A DNA stretch of 5,351 bases from Deltaproteobacteria bacterium (GTDB lineage: Bacteria > Desulfobacterota > DSM-4660 > Desulfatiglandales > HGW-15): contig DAOVAK010000237.1 in the NCBI GenBank assembly GCA_030671095.1, positions 1-5,351 of the forward strand, read 5' to 3'. Positions within the stretch are counted from its first letter, which is position 1. Each line of letters starts with the position of its first letter. Under the pieces are notes generated by a model. It saw only the letters and a program-made list of their open reading frames with translations, was not told the origin of the DNA and did no database searches. Shown piece after piece: positions 1 to 5,351 of this stretch. Both the position numbers and the translations under genes were made by a program.

Positions 1-1
1 A

Positions 2-472
2 CACTATTACAAGAAGAGAACGCATTATGAATACAAGGCTTCTAAGAAAATCTGTGCCCAATGCCAACTCAGAGAGAACTGTACCCGCTCCAAACATGGC
101 CGAACCTTAAAGAGGCATGTTAAACAAGAGAAGTTGGATGCGATGCTTAAGTATGCCACAAGCCGAGAGGCAAAAACAGATATTAGAACTCGTCAACACT
201 TATCAGAACGATCTTTTGCCCGTTCCAGCAGATATGGCTACAAAAGAGCAAGGTGGCGAAGATTATGGCGAATGCAGATACAAGACTTCCTCATTGCTGC
301 CATTCAAAACATCACTGTCCTGATAGCACAACCAAAACATAGAATATCAAAGAGCAATGTACAAATAGAGAAGATTGGCAATTATCTAAAGGAGCAGTGG
401 CAAGGCGATGCCCTGGAAAATGTACTCATGAAGGCTTTAGGACTCTTCAAGGCGGTACCGTGCTTAACATGA
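2..472 (+). CDS. IS1182-family transposase, C-terminal part (5'-truncated by window edge)
   Basis: This is the last 156 residues of a DDE transposase that cuts and rejoins insertion-sequence DNA; the frame is open from the first bases, so the N-terminus lies outside the window. It starts with a Tyr/Lys/Arg-rich stretch followed by a Cys-x2-Cys-x5-Cys cluster (C18, C21, C27) and GRTLKRH, typical of the DDE_Tnp_1_6 region of IS1182 transposases. The ERSFA motif follows, with E69 the probable third catalytic acid, then RARWRRL (82-88) and MQIQDFLIAAIQNI (91-104), the usual C-terminal helix. About 45 residues beyond that helix do not look like the family's normal end, so the last part may be readthrough into flanking DNA or a diverged tail. 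Whether the whole element is intact cannot be judged here. No terminal inverted repeat was recognised after the stop. Family call is confident; activity is unknown. Confidence 0.85.
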   Translation, partial: HYYKKRTHYEYKASKKICAQCQLRENCTRSKHGRTLKRHVKQEKLDAMLKYATSREAKTDIRTRQHLSERSFARSSRYGYKRARWRRLWRMQIQDFLIAAIQNITVLIAQPKHRISKSNVQIEKIGNYLKEQWQGDALENVLMKALGLFKAVPCLT

Positions 473-549
473 CCGATTCTTATACTGAGCTTGGAATCCT
501 CATTCGTGTGGTTCCCTTTGGTGACAATCACGCCTTAAAACAGCTTTGA
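469..549 (+). other. 26-codon ORF overlapping the transposase stop (ATGA)
   Basis: An ATG at 469 overlaps the transposase TGA at 470 in the classic ATGA arrangement and opens 26 codons ending at TGA 547-549. The peptide runs MTDSYTELGILIRVV and then PFGDNHALKQL. The pattern of a short beta strand, an Arg, then Pro-Phe-Gly-Asp/Glu recalls the N-terminal OB-fold strand of RecO DNA-repair proteins, so it might be a broken recO start, but 26 residues are too few to be sure. No good Shine-Dalgarno sequence precedes the ATG. It may equally be chance or part of the insertion-sequence end. Confidence 0.2.
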
Positions 550-560
550 GCAACAGCCCG

Positions 561-593
561 TTAAATATTAAGCATCCAATACTTAATATTTAA
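561..593. repeat. Perfect 12-bp AT-rich inverted repeat, 9-base loop
   Basis: TTAAATATTAAG (561-572) is followed, after the 9-base spacer CATCCAATA, by its exact reverse complement CTTAATATTTAA (582-593). It lies between the transposase and the nitroreductase, ending 48 bases before the chosen nitroreductase ATG. No T-run follows on either strand, so it is not a classical intrinsic terminator. As DNA it could be an operator for a dimeric regulator of the downstream gene. It could also be a cruciform-type target near an insertion-sequence end. The repeat is seen directly; its role is inferred. Confidence 0.7.
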
Positions 594-627
594 GACTTGA
601 CCTTACTCACATCCTAAGAAGTGAAAA

Positions 628-633
628 TGGAGG
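628..633 (+). promoter_or_regulatory. Ribosome binding site that decides the nitroreductase start
   Basis: TGGAGG ends 8 bases before the ATG at 642. The in-frame GTG at 621 and ATG at 627 have only weak A/G-rich sequence upstream, and the 627 ATG itself overlaps this element. The start at 642 is therefore preferred. Confidence 0.7.
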
Positions 634-641
634 ATGTCGCG

Positions 642-1154
642 ATGCACGTCAGAGAGGCTATCGCTGAGCGCCGGAGTATCCGCCAGTACGCTGAGACATC
701 AATCCCCCAGGAGCATATGGAGATACTTTTTAAGGCTTTGCAATGGGCCCCCTCGGCCAGTAACCTTCAGAACTGGGAGTTCATCTTCGTCCGCGACCCC
801 CATATCAAGCAGCATCTCGTTCCCGCCTGCTATCTCCAGAAGTTTGTGGCTGAATGCACCTATTTCATTGCGGGTATAGCAGACCCTTCCTTGAAATGGC
901 ATATGGTTGATATCACCATTGCTCTTACCAACTTCACACTTCAAGCCGTAGAGTTAGGCTATGGGACGTGCTGGATCGGGGCTTTCAATGAATTTATGGT
1001 CAAAGAGCTCCTGGGTGTGCCAGAGGATAGGAAAGTTGTCATCTGTATGACTTTTGGGGTGCCCAGGATGACACCTCCCGCCAGGGGAAGAAAGGCCATC
1101 GAGGCGTTCATTAATCTGGATAGCTATGGCAGCAGATGGCAGCCTATTTCATGA
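642..1154 (+). CDS. Nitroreductase-family FMN oxidoreductase
   Basis: A 170-residue protein of the nitroreductase fold: normally dimeric, cytoplasmic, FMN-binding enzymes that move electrons from NAD(P)H to nitro groups, quinones, enones or other acceptors. Seen in the sequence: the N-terminal FMN-phosphate motif RRSIRQY (10-16), the APSASNLQNWEF segment (36-47) that lines the flavin, a central helix with D90 and N97, GYGTCWIGAF (106-115), the LLGVPEDRKVV segment, and the C-terminal FGVP (138-141) before an ARGRK basic patch. Length is within the 165-200 residues usual for short members. The start at 642 is set by a TGGAGG site; an in-frame GTG at 621 would add seven residues. The gene converges on the minus-strand operon, 53 bases apart. 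A perfect inverted repeat upstream could regulate it. The substrate cannot be told from sequence, and members of this fold also include dehalogenases and cofactor enzymes. Confidence 0.92.
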   Translation: MHVREAIAERRSIRQYAETSIPQEHMEILFKALQWAPSASNLQNWEFIFVRDPHIKQHLVPACYLQKFVAECTYFIAGIADPSLKWHMVDITIALTNFTLQAVELGYGTCWIGAFNEFMVKELLGVPEDRKVVICMTFGVPRMTPPARGRKAIEAFINLDSYGSRWQPIS

Positions 1155-1197
1155 TGCGAACAGCGAGTGCCTGGAGGGAAAAGGGGAGAATGGGTCC

Positions 1198-1207
1198 AAA
1201 ACGTTTT
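1198..1207. repeat. Small palindrome in the convergent intergenic gap
   Basis: AAAACGTTTT is a perfect 10-base palindrome that directly abuts the stop codon of the minus-strand dehydrogenase gene. GTCC (1194-1197) and GGAC (1212-1215) flank it and could extend a weak hairpin. No GC-rich stem with a T-run is present in the 53-base gap, so a true bidirectional terminator is not established. Confidence 0.3.
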
Positions 1208-2179
1208 CTAAGGACTGGAATTCCTGTAAAGGAAGTATTCAAAGGTTTGGCGGGTGGTCTTTTCAGGTACATACCCGAACACTTCTTTAAGGCGGCGGTT
1301 ACTCAACACGGGACGGTGACGGAGAAATCCAATCTGCTCTGGCCCGTACTGCGTCAGGCCAAACTTTTTTAGAATCCAGAGGGAGATCCTCACCAGCCAC
1401 ACCGGCAGGGGCAGGTAAGGCTTGCCCATCATTGAAGCCATCTCGCGCATTCTGATTATCCCGTCTCCTGCAAGATTATAGATGCCTGTGAGATCCTCTC
1501 TAATCCCCTTCATGATACATCCAATCACATCCTTGTCCCAGCTGAGAACGAAGGGGGCATCTACACCCATAAGACCGATAATGACGGGCTTTTCAAAAAG
1601 GGCGGTTATCTGGTTATTAGCCGTGTCGCCAAGAATGGTCCCTGGTCGGAATATGAGCTGCTTGAGCTCCGGGTGCTCCTCACGGTAGCGAGCAAGCATC
1701 TCTTCCACCAGGCGTTTGTGGTCTGAGTAGGCGAATTCGGGATTGCCGCGAAGGGCGTGGCCCTCGTCCAACCATGCCGGATTGTCGGGGTGGTACCCAT
1801 AGGCTGCACCGCTGCTGGTGATGATTAATTTACCCACATTTGACGCGATACAGGCCTCTAAGACATTCTGCGTTCCTAGGACATCGACGGAATATTCAAA
1901 CTCACGATCCGGTTTCTTCCCAGGCGTGACGATGGAGGCGAGATGAATCACGGTGTCAATATGAAACTGACCGAAGATGTTGCCCAATTCCGGCGATCGA
2001 ATATCCGCCGTGAGATATTCAATGCCGGCCTGTCGTTCGTGCTGAGGCGTATCGCGTACATCTATGGCCACTATGTTTTGAAAGCCCTCTCTTTCCCCGG
2101 CCAAGGCTTCCATAAGCTGGCGGCCAAGATAGCCCTCAGAACCGGTTACCAGGACGGAACTTCGGTTTTCACTTTCCAT
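1208..2179 (-). CDS. Extended short-chain dehydrogenase / NAD-dependent epimerase-dehydratase family protein
   Basis: A 323-residue extended SDR; the family oxidises, reduces, epimerises or dehydrates sugars, steroids and other alcohols using NAD(P). Seen: a Rossmann start SVLVTGSEGYLG with the GxxGxxG pattern (G13, G16, G19), an acid after strand 2 (D40, suggesting NAD preference), D59 of the adenine-pocket TADIR segment, HLAS (79-82), the ITSSGAAYG strand (120-128) giving the catalytic Ser, and the YxxxK pair Y151/K155. The C-terminal half from about 230 is the variable substrate domain and ends with a KEVFGYVPEKT segment typical of the family. The open frame reaches back to 2278, but the ATG at 2179 lies right before the Rossmann strand, has GGAAAAG upstream and overlaps the BASS stop as TAATG, so translational coupling is likely. 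The longer frame would only overlap transporter codons. Last gene of the operon; substrate unknown. Confidence 0.9.
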   Translation of the reverse strand: MESENRSSVLVTGSEGYLGRQLMEALAGEREGFQNIVAIDVRDTPQHERQAGIEYLTADIRSPELGNIFGQFHIDTVIHLASIVTPGKKPDREFEYSVDVLGTQNVLEACIASNVGKLIITSSGAAYGYHPDNPAWLDEGHALRGNPEFAYSDHKRLVEEMLARYREEHPELKQLIFRPGTILGDTANNQITALFEKPVIIGLMGVDAPFVLSWDKDVIGCIMKGIREDLTGIYNLAGDGIIRMREMASMMGKPYLPLPVWLVRISLWILKKFGLTQYGPEQIGFLRHRPVLSNRRLKEVFGYVPEKTTRQTFEYFLYRNSSP

Positions 2180-3111
2180 TACTTTTCCAATACACGTACT
2201 GGATCGCCTGGCAAGGGTTTCCTGGACCAAAAAATAGCCACACTCAGGCCAGAGATAATATGCCAGATGCCCCACCATGCCGCTACAATGGCCATGCCCC
2301 CGAGGCCTTCAAAAAAGTCAAAGATCAATATCAATCCCAGGGCCGAGTTCTGAATTCCCACCTCGATAGCGACGGCCCTCACGTCTCTCTTCTCCAGGCG
2401 CATCAGCCGGGCGGACCAGTAGCCCAGATTGAGGGCCAGGGCGTTGTGCAGTAGGACGCCAAAGACCACCAATCCGATGACTTTTAGAAAGATCTGCCAG
2501 TTGGCAGAGAGGGCCGCGGCAACAAATCCGATGAAGACTATGAAGGAAAAGACCTTGAAGGGCTTTCGTATTTTGGCGGCAAGAGATGGCAAGAGATGGG
2601 AGATCAACATGCCGACGGCCAGCGGGATTCCCAAGATCATGACAATTGTGGTGAAGACATCAAAGGGATTGAGGCCCACCTGGCGCAAGATGGATGCAGT
2701 GGAAGGGTTGAGGTTCCCCCAGAAGGCGAGATTAAAAGGTGTCATGACAACAGCAACCGCTGTAGATACGGCCGTCATGCTGATGGATACGGCAGCGTTG
2801 CCCCGCGCCAGATAGGTCATAATGTTGGACAGGTTCCCCCCTGGACAGGCACCGATAAGAATCATGCCCAGGGCCATGGATGGGGCCGGTCGCAAGACCA
2901 GGGTCAGGAGAAAGGTGAATGCCGGGAGCAGAATGAACTGGGCACATAGACCGATGGTCGGCGCTTTGGGCGATACAATGATACGTTTAAAATCCTCGAC
3001 CTTGAGTTCGAGGGCAACCCCCAGCATCATCAAGCCGATGACAATGTTCAATGCAAAGAGGGTTTGGGGGTTGAAATTGAGCCGAATCTGATCAATGGCT
3101 GCTGCATCCAT
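2179..3111 (-). CDS. BASS-family sodium:organic anion symporter
   Basis: A 310-residue inner-membrane protein of the bile acid:sodium symporter (BASS, PF01758) family, with eight to ten hydrophobic segments and full family length. Two crossover motifs are clear: GACPGGNLSN (87-96) followed by RGNAAVSISMT, and EVGIQN (250-255). By reading against the structurally known Neisseria ASBT, its sodium ligands appear kept: Q58, S95, N96, S109, T113, E250 and Q254. That supports a working sodium-coupled carrier rather than a decayed one. Bacterial BASS proteins carry pantoate, pyruvate, 2-keto acids, bile acids or other organic anions, so the substrate is open. The start at 3111 has CGGAG five bases upstream. 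It is the middle gene of the operon, 48 bases between stop and start codons after the ThDP enzyme, with its TAA overlapping the ATG of the SDR gene. Import of the anion used by the ThDP enzyme is an inference. Confidence 0.93.
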   Translation of the reverse strand: MDAAAIDQIRLNFNPQTLFALNIVIGLMMLGVALELKVEDFKRIIVSPKAPTIGLCAQFILLPAFTFLLTLVLRPAPSMALGMILIGACPGGNLSNIMTYLARGNAAVSISMTAVSTAVAVVMTPFNLAFWGNLNPSTASILRQVGLNPFDVFTTIVMILGIPLAVGMLISHLLPSLAAKIRKPFKVFSFIVFIGFVAAALSANWQIFLKVIGLVVFGVLLHNALALNLGYWSARLMRLEKRDVRAVAIEVGIQNSALGLILIFDFFEGLGGMAIVAAWWGIWHIISGLSVAIFWSRKPLPGDPVRVLEK

Positions 3112-3157
3112 ATCAACTCCGTAAATGTGCGTGATCTAGGCGCGAACTGGAACTGGC

Positions 3158-4816
3158 CTATGTAATGGGCCAAGGGAAATCCATTCCTGGGAAGTCAGGT
3201 TCCGGGTCTGTTGTCACGTTGATGCAAGAGGGAAGACCGCTCGCAAATGCACGATCCAGGGCCTGTTCCAAGTCTTCAGCACGCTCCACCAATTCTCCAT
3301 ATCCACCCATGGCCTTCACCATTTCATGGTAGGCCCTTAAATCTAAATTGGATCCCACGATCCGGTCTCTACCATATTTCTTGATCTGTCCGCGGCGTAT
3401 CTGTCCCCATCCAGCGTCATTAGAGACCACAACCACAATCGGTATCCCATGACGAATGGCCGTGTCAAACTCCATGAATGAAAAACCGAGTGAACCATCT
3501 CCAGTGAGAACGACCACTTTCTGATCCGGATAGGCCGCTTTCGCCGCAATGCCGTAAGGGATTCCCACGCCAAGATGGCCAAACCCACCTACCCACATGA
3601 GAGAACCTGGTCCGTACGCATCGAGTATCAAGTTGGCAAACAGGGCAATATCTCCTCCGTCAACGGCAATCAGAGCATCCCGGGGTAAGGCCTTGCGGAG
3701 CGCCTGACAGAGCCTGGCGGGGTGGATCAATTCGGCATCTTCTCGTATCTGGCCACTATATTGCGTCCTGACAAGGGTCATCATGGATTTGAGCGTTGGC
3801 ACCCAGTCGTTGGCCACCTGGCACTTTCCCTCCAGGGCTTCACGAAGCTGTCCAAGCACAATGCGCGCATCCCCGGTAATCCCCACATCCACGCTGCGAT
3901 TCTTTCCAATCTCCTCATGTGCGATGTCGATCTGAATGACTTTCAATTCTGGGTTGAAAAGGGGTGGACGACCATACCCAATGGTCCAGTTTAATCGGGT
4001 ACCCACAATGAGTGCCACATCTGCCTGCATGAGCCCCCCAGGAAAAAAACCTCCACAAAGTGGGTGATCATCTGGGATGATTCCCCTCGCAATTCCCCGA
4101 GTGTAAATAGGCAGTTGTGTGGCTTCCACAAAGGAGAGGAGTTCATCTGCGGCCCCTGACCACCAGGCCCCGCTTCCTGCAATAACGATTGGACGTTTGG
4201 CATTGGAGAGGAGTTCAACGGCCTTATCGATTGCATCCGGATTGGCACCAGGCCCATAATCCGTTCGATAATCATGGGGCCACTCGATCTCCTCTTTACG
4301 AACATCCTTATCAATAACGTCCACGGGGATCTCAAGAAAAACAGGTCCCGGTCTCCCGCTTATCGCCTGGCGAAAGGCACTGGATACATACTCTGGAATT
4401 CGACCGGGCTGATAAACACTTCGTGCCCATTTCGTAACAGGGCGCATAACTTCCACCTGGTCCATATCCTGCATGGATCCAAGATCTCTCCTCTCAAGGG
4501 AGCTTCGACCCGCAATGACAATGAGAGGTGAGCCACTCTGCATGGCAACGGCCACACCAGGAAAGCCGTTCACCACGCCGGGTCCTGCAGTCACCACCGC
4601 CACGCCTGGCCTCCCGGTAAATCTCGCCCATCCTTCTGCCATATGGACAGCAGCCTGCTCGTGACGCGTATCGATGATCTTCATCCCGTAATCCATACAA
4701 GCATCAAATATGTCCCCGATATGCCCACCAGGCAGGCCAAATATGCAATCTACCCCCTCTTCTTTCAGCCCCCACAGGACCAATTCTCCTGCTCGCCAAA
4801 CCTCTTTCTCGCTCAT
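3158..4816 (-). CDS. ThDP-dependent lyase/synthase, acetolactate synthase superfamily (ILVBL/HACL2-like)
   Basis: A 552-residue thiamine diphosphate enzyme that makes or breaks C-C bonds next to a carbonyl. Three domains are visible: N-terminal Pyr domain (about 5-170) with FGLPGGH (26-32), catalytic Glu E53 in RHEQAA, Q116 and GPVFLEIPVDV (157-167); middle domain (about 190-325) with a Gly-Ser-Gly-Ala-Trp-Trp-Ser-Gly segment; C-terminal PP domain (about 365-535) with VDGGD (385-389), GDGS (439-442) and SNDAGWGQI (465-473). D440 and the N466-D467 pair hold the metal. The VDGGD and NDAGWxQI signatures, from memory, resemble human ILVBL/HACL2 more than anabolic IlvB, and no regulatory IlvN-like subunit lies nearby. 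2-hydroxyacyl-CoA lyase, carboligase or decarboxylase activity are all possible; biosynthetic acetolactate synthase is less likely. First gene of the operon; start fixed by GGGAGG nine bases upstream. Superfamily confident, reaction not. Confidence 0.93.
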   Translation of the reverse strand: MSEKEVWRAGELVLWGLKEEGVDCIFGLPGGHIGDIFDACMDYGMKIIDTRHEQAAVHMAEGWARFTGRPGVAVVTAGPGVVNGFPGVAVAMQSGSPLIVIAGRSSLERRDLGSMQDMDQVEVMRPVTKWARSVYQPGRIPEYVSSAFRQAISGRPGPVFLEIPVDVIDKDVRKEEIEWPHDYRTDYGPGANPDAIDKAVELLSNAKRPIVIAGSGAWWSGAADELLSFVEATQLPIYTRGIARGIIPDDHPLCGGFFPGGLMQADVALIVGTRLNWTIGYGRPPLFNPELKVIQIDIAHEEIGKNRSVDVGITGDARIVLGQLREALEGKCQVANDWVPTLKSMMTLVRTQYSGQIREDAELIHPARLCQALRKALPRDALIAVDGGDIALFANLILDAYGPGSLMWVGGFGHLGVGIPYGIAAKAAYPDQKVVVLTGDGSLGFSFMEFDTAIRHGIPIVVVVSNDAGWGQIRRGQIKKYGRDRIVGSNLDLRAYHEMVKAMGGYGELVERAEDLEQALDRAFASGLPSCINVTTDPEPDFPGMDFPWPIT

Positions 4817-4825
4817 TTCAAGTTA

Positions 4826-4831
4826 CCTCCC
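4826..4831 (-). promoter_or_regulatory. Strong ribosome binding site for the ThDP enzyme
   Basis: Read on the minus strand, GGGAGG lies nine bases before the ATG at 4816. It is the strongest Shine-Dalgarno sequence in the window and confirms that start. Confidence 0.75.
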
Positions 4832-4861
4832 GTACAAATTAATAGACCCCCTCTCTAGAAG

Positions 4862-4877
4862 TCTTCATAAGCGAAGA
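4862..4877. promoter_or_regulatory. Inverted repeat over the -10, possible operator
   Basis: TCTTC (4862-4866), six bases, then GAAGA (4873-4877) form a perfect 5+5 inverted repeat that covers the proposed -10 of the operon promoter. The position suits a repressor site. Arms this short also arise by chance, and no regulator gene is in the window. Confidence 0.3.
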
Positions 4878-4895
4878 TCTTAACATTTGTGTCAA
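4867..4895 (-). promoter_or_regulatory. Candidate sigma-70-type promoter of the operon
   Basis: On the minus strand a perfect -35 hexamer TTGACA (4895-4890) is followed, after 17 bases, by GCTTAT (4872-4867), a weak -10 matching three of six consensus bases. Transcription would begin about 40-45 bases before the ThDP gene start, leaving a short leader with no room for a thiamine riboswitch. The -35 is convincing; the weak -10 suggests low basal activity or dependence on an activator. Confidence 0.45.
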
Positions 4896-4902
4896 GTTTT
4901 TG

Positions 4903-5027
4903 TAACGTCACTAAGGTGTAAAGGGTAATTGTGATCGTAGAACGGTTGCGGTTACGCAGCTCGAATCGGTTAACGGTTAACGTCATACGAAACCAGTAGC
5001 GCAACCGTAGAACGTTAGACGAAACCA
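4903..5027. repeat. Degenerate direct and inverted repeats upstream of the operon
   Basis: Several repeats interleave here. TAACGTCA occurs at 4903-4910 and 4978-4985. CGTAGAACG occurs at 4936-4944 and 5006-5014. A 17-base element starting AACGT and ending ACGAAACCA occurs at 4979-4995 and 5011-5027, with three mismatches in its middle. GTTAAC occurs twice one base apart (4969-4981). ACGGTTGCG (4942-4950) is the exact reverse complement of CGCAACCGT (5000-5008), and GTTACG (4951-4956) can pair with CGAAAC (4988-4993) with one mismatch, giving a long imperfect hairpin. The tetramer AACG appears five times in about 110 bases. No coding frame explains this. It is not a CRISPR array; role unknown. 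Confidence 0.55.
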
Positions 5028-5061
5028 ACATCGCTTCACCTCAAGCAATGTGATATTTACT

Positions 5062-5138
5062 CCACCAACTCGTCGGTTTGAGGCGGAGCTTCGCTAGAAA
5101 TTATGGAGGGACCTTTGCTTTCTAAGGGATGTTGGTGG
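5062..5138. repeat. Nested inverted repeats, possible branched structure
   Basis: CCACCAAC (5062-5069) and GTTGGTGG (5131-5138) are exact reverse complements and enclose two further stems: GCGGAGCTTCGC (5083-5094), a near-perfect palindrome with one G:T pair, and TAGAAA (5095-5100) with TTTCTA (5119-5124). Together they could fold as a three-way junction about 77 bases long, as RNA or single-stranded DNA. It is not a tRNA and I match it to no RNA family. The nested order makes chance less likely than for one stem alone. Confidence 0.4.
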
Positions 5139-5351
5139 CACCTATAAGTGACGCAGATGTCTAAAGTTTTCAAGTAATTTCTTAGTAACGTTCAAAAGTA
5201 TTGGCATTTGCTGTTATCTAGTCGGAGGCAATGCCGGTCTCCGAAAGGTGATATCTCAGAAAAAATTCCACCCAAACTCCGCAGTGGTCTGATCTTTGAG
5301 GCTTTACGCCCATTAACTAATCGCAGAATGTCCCGTTATTACTTAGGAAAT

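Larger units (their letters stand above)
4832..5351. other. 520-base stretch without a recognised gene
   Basis: Beyond the operon promoter at its left end, this AT-richer stretch holds the repeat block at 4903-5027, the nested inverted repeats at 5062-5138, and a CGGAG/CTCCG hairpin (5223-5227 with 5239-5243). One plus-strand frame is open from 5178 to the window end (58 codons, ending MSRYYLGN) but has no good start codon with a ribosome site, and I recognise no family in it. A GGAGG followed by ATG at 5231 opens only six codons. No tRNA, riboswitch or insertion-sequence end was recognised. Confidence 0.5.

Noticed and set aside
2180..2278. Longer SDR reading from an ATG at 2278
   Set aside because: The extra 33 residues precede the Rossmann strand, overlap the symporter gene, and the ATG at 2179 has a ribosome site and a TAATG junction.
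2260..2949. Plus-strand open frames opposite the symporter gene
   Set aside because: They are antisense shadows of a well-supported membrane protein gene, with no recognisable domain or ribosome site.
3154..3172. Terminator hairpin at the end of the ThDP gene (TGGCC/GGCCA)
   Set aside because: The stem is only 5 bp, includes the stop codon region, and no T-run follows; the operon appears to continue.
4817..4900. Thiamine (THI box) riboswitch upstream of the ThDP enzyme
   Set aside because: The leader after the candidate promoter is too short and has none of the conserved THI-box segments.
4980..5020. Integron attC site: GTTAGAC at 5014-5020 fits the GTTRRRY core and lies next to an imperfect hairpin.
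   Set aside because: No matching RYYYAAC end is found on the left arm, and no integrase or cassette array is seen.
4903..5027. CRISPR array
   Set aside because: The repeats are short, imperfect and unevenly spaced, without regular unique spacers or cas genes.
5201..5229. Plus-strand promoter starting with TTGGCA at 5201
   Set aside because: No acceptable -10 occurs at 16-18 bases spacing.
5231..5251. Six-codon ORF after GGAGG at 5224
   Set aside because: It stops after six codons and the spacing to the ATG is too short; it overlaps a small hairpin.

Overview
The window looks like an accessory segment of a Gram-negative, probably anaerobic or environmental bacterium. A deltaproteobacterial (Desulfobacterota-type) host would fit the gene mix, but that is only an impression; no phylogenetic marker gene is present. 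Four complete protein genes fill the centre. Both flanks are AT-richer: the left carries the tail of an IS1182-type transposase, and the right is repeat-rich DNA with no gene I can name.

Layout: (1) 2-472, +, C-terminal part of an IS1182-family transposase cut by the window edge. (2) 473-641, a spacer with a 26-codon ORF overlapping the transposase stop and a perfect 12-bp AT-rich inverted repeat. (3) 642-1154, +, a small FMN nitroreductase-family protein. (4) 1208-4816, minus strand, a three-gene operon read from right to left: a ThDP-dependent lyase/synthase of the acetolactate synthase superfamily most like ILVBL/HACL2 2-hydroxyacyl-CoA lyases, a BASS-family sodium symporter, and an extended short-chain dehydrogenase/epimerase. 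(5) 4817-5351, the operon's upstream region with a candidate promoter and inverted repeat, then about 450 bases of repeat- and hairpin-rich DNA with no convincing gene.

The operon is compact: 48 bases between the first two stop/start codons and a 1-base TAATG overlap between the second and third genes. The nitroreductase converges on it from the other strand. The simplest joint reading (inference) is a small organic-acid module. The BASS protein, which keeps its whole sodium site, would import an organic anion; the ThDP enzyme would cleave or join a carbon skeleton next to a carbonyl; the SDR would oxidise, reduce or epimerise a product. The nitroreductase may supply a further flavin redox step or be unrelated. 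The actual substrate cannot be read from the sequence. I found no CRISPR array, tRNA, rRNA, recognised riboswitch or defence system.
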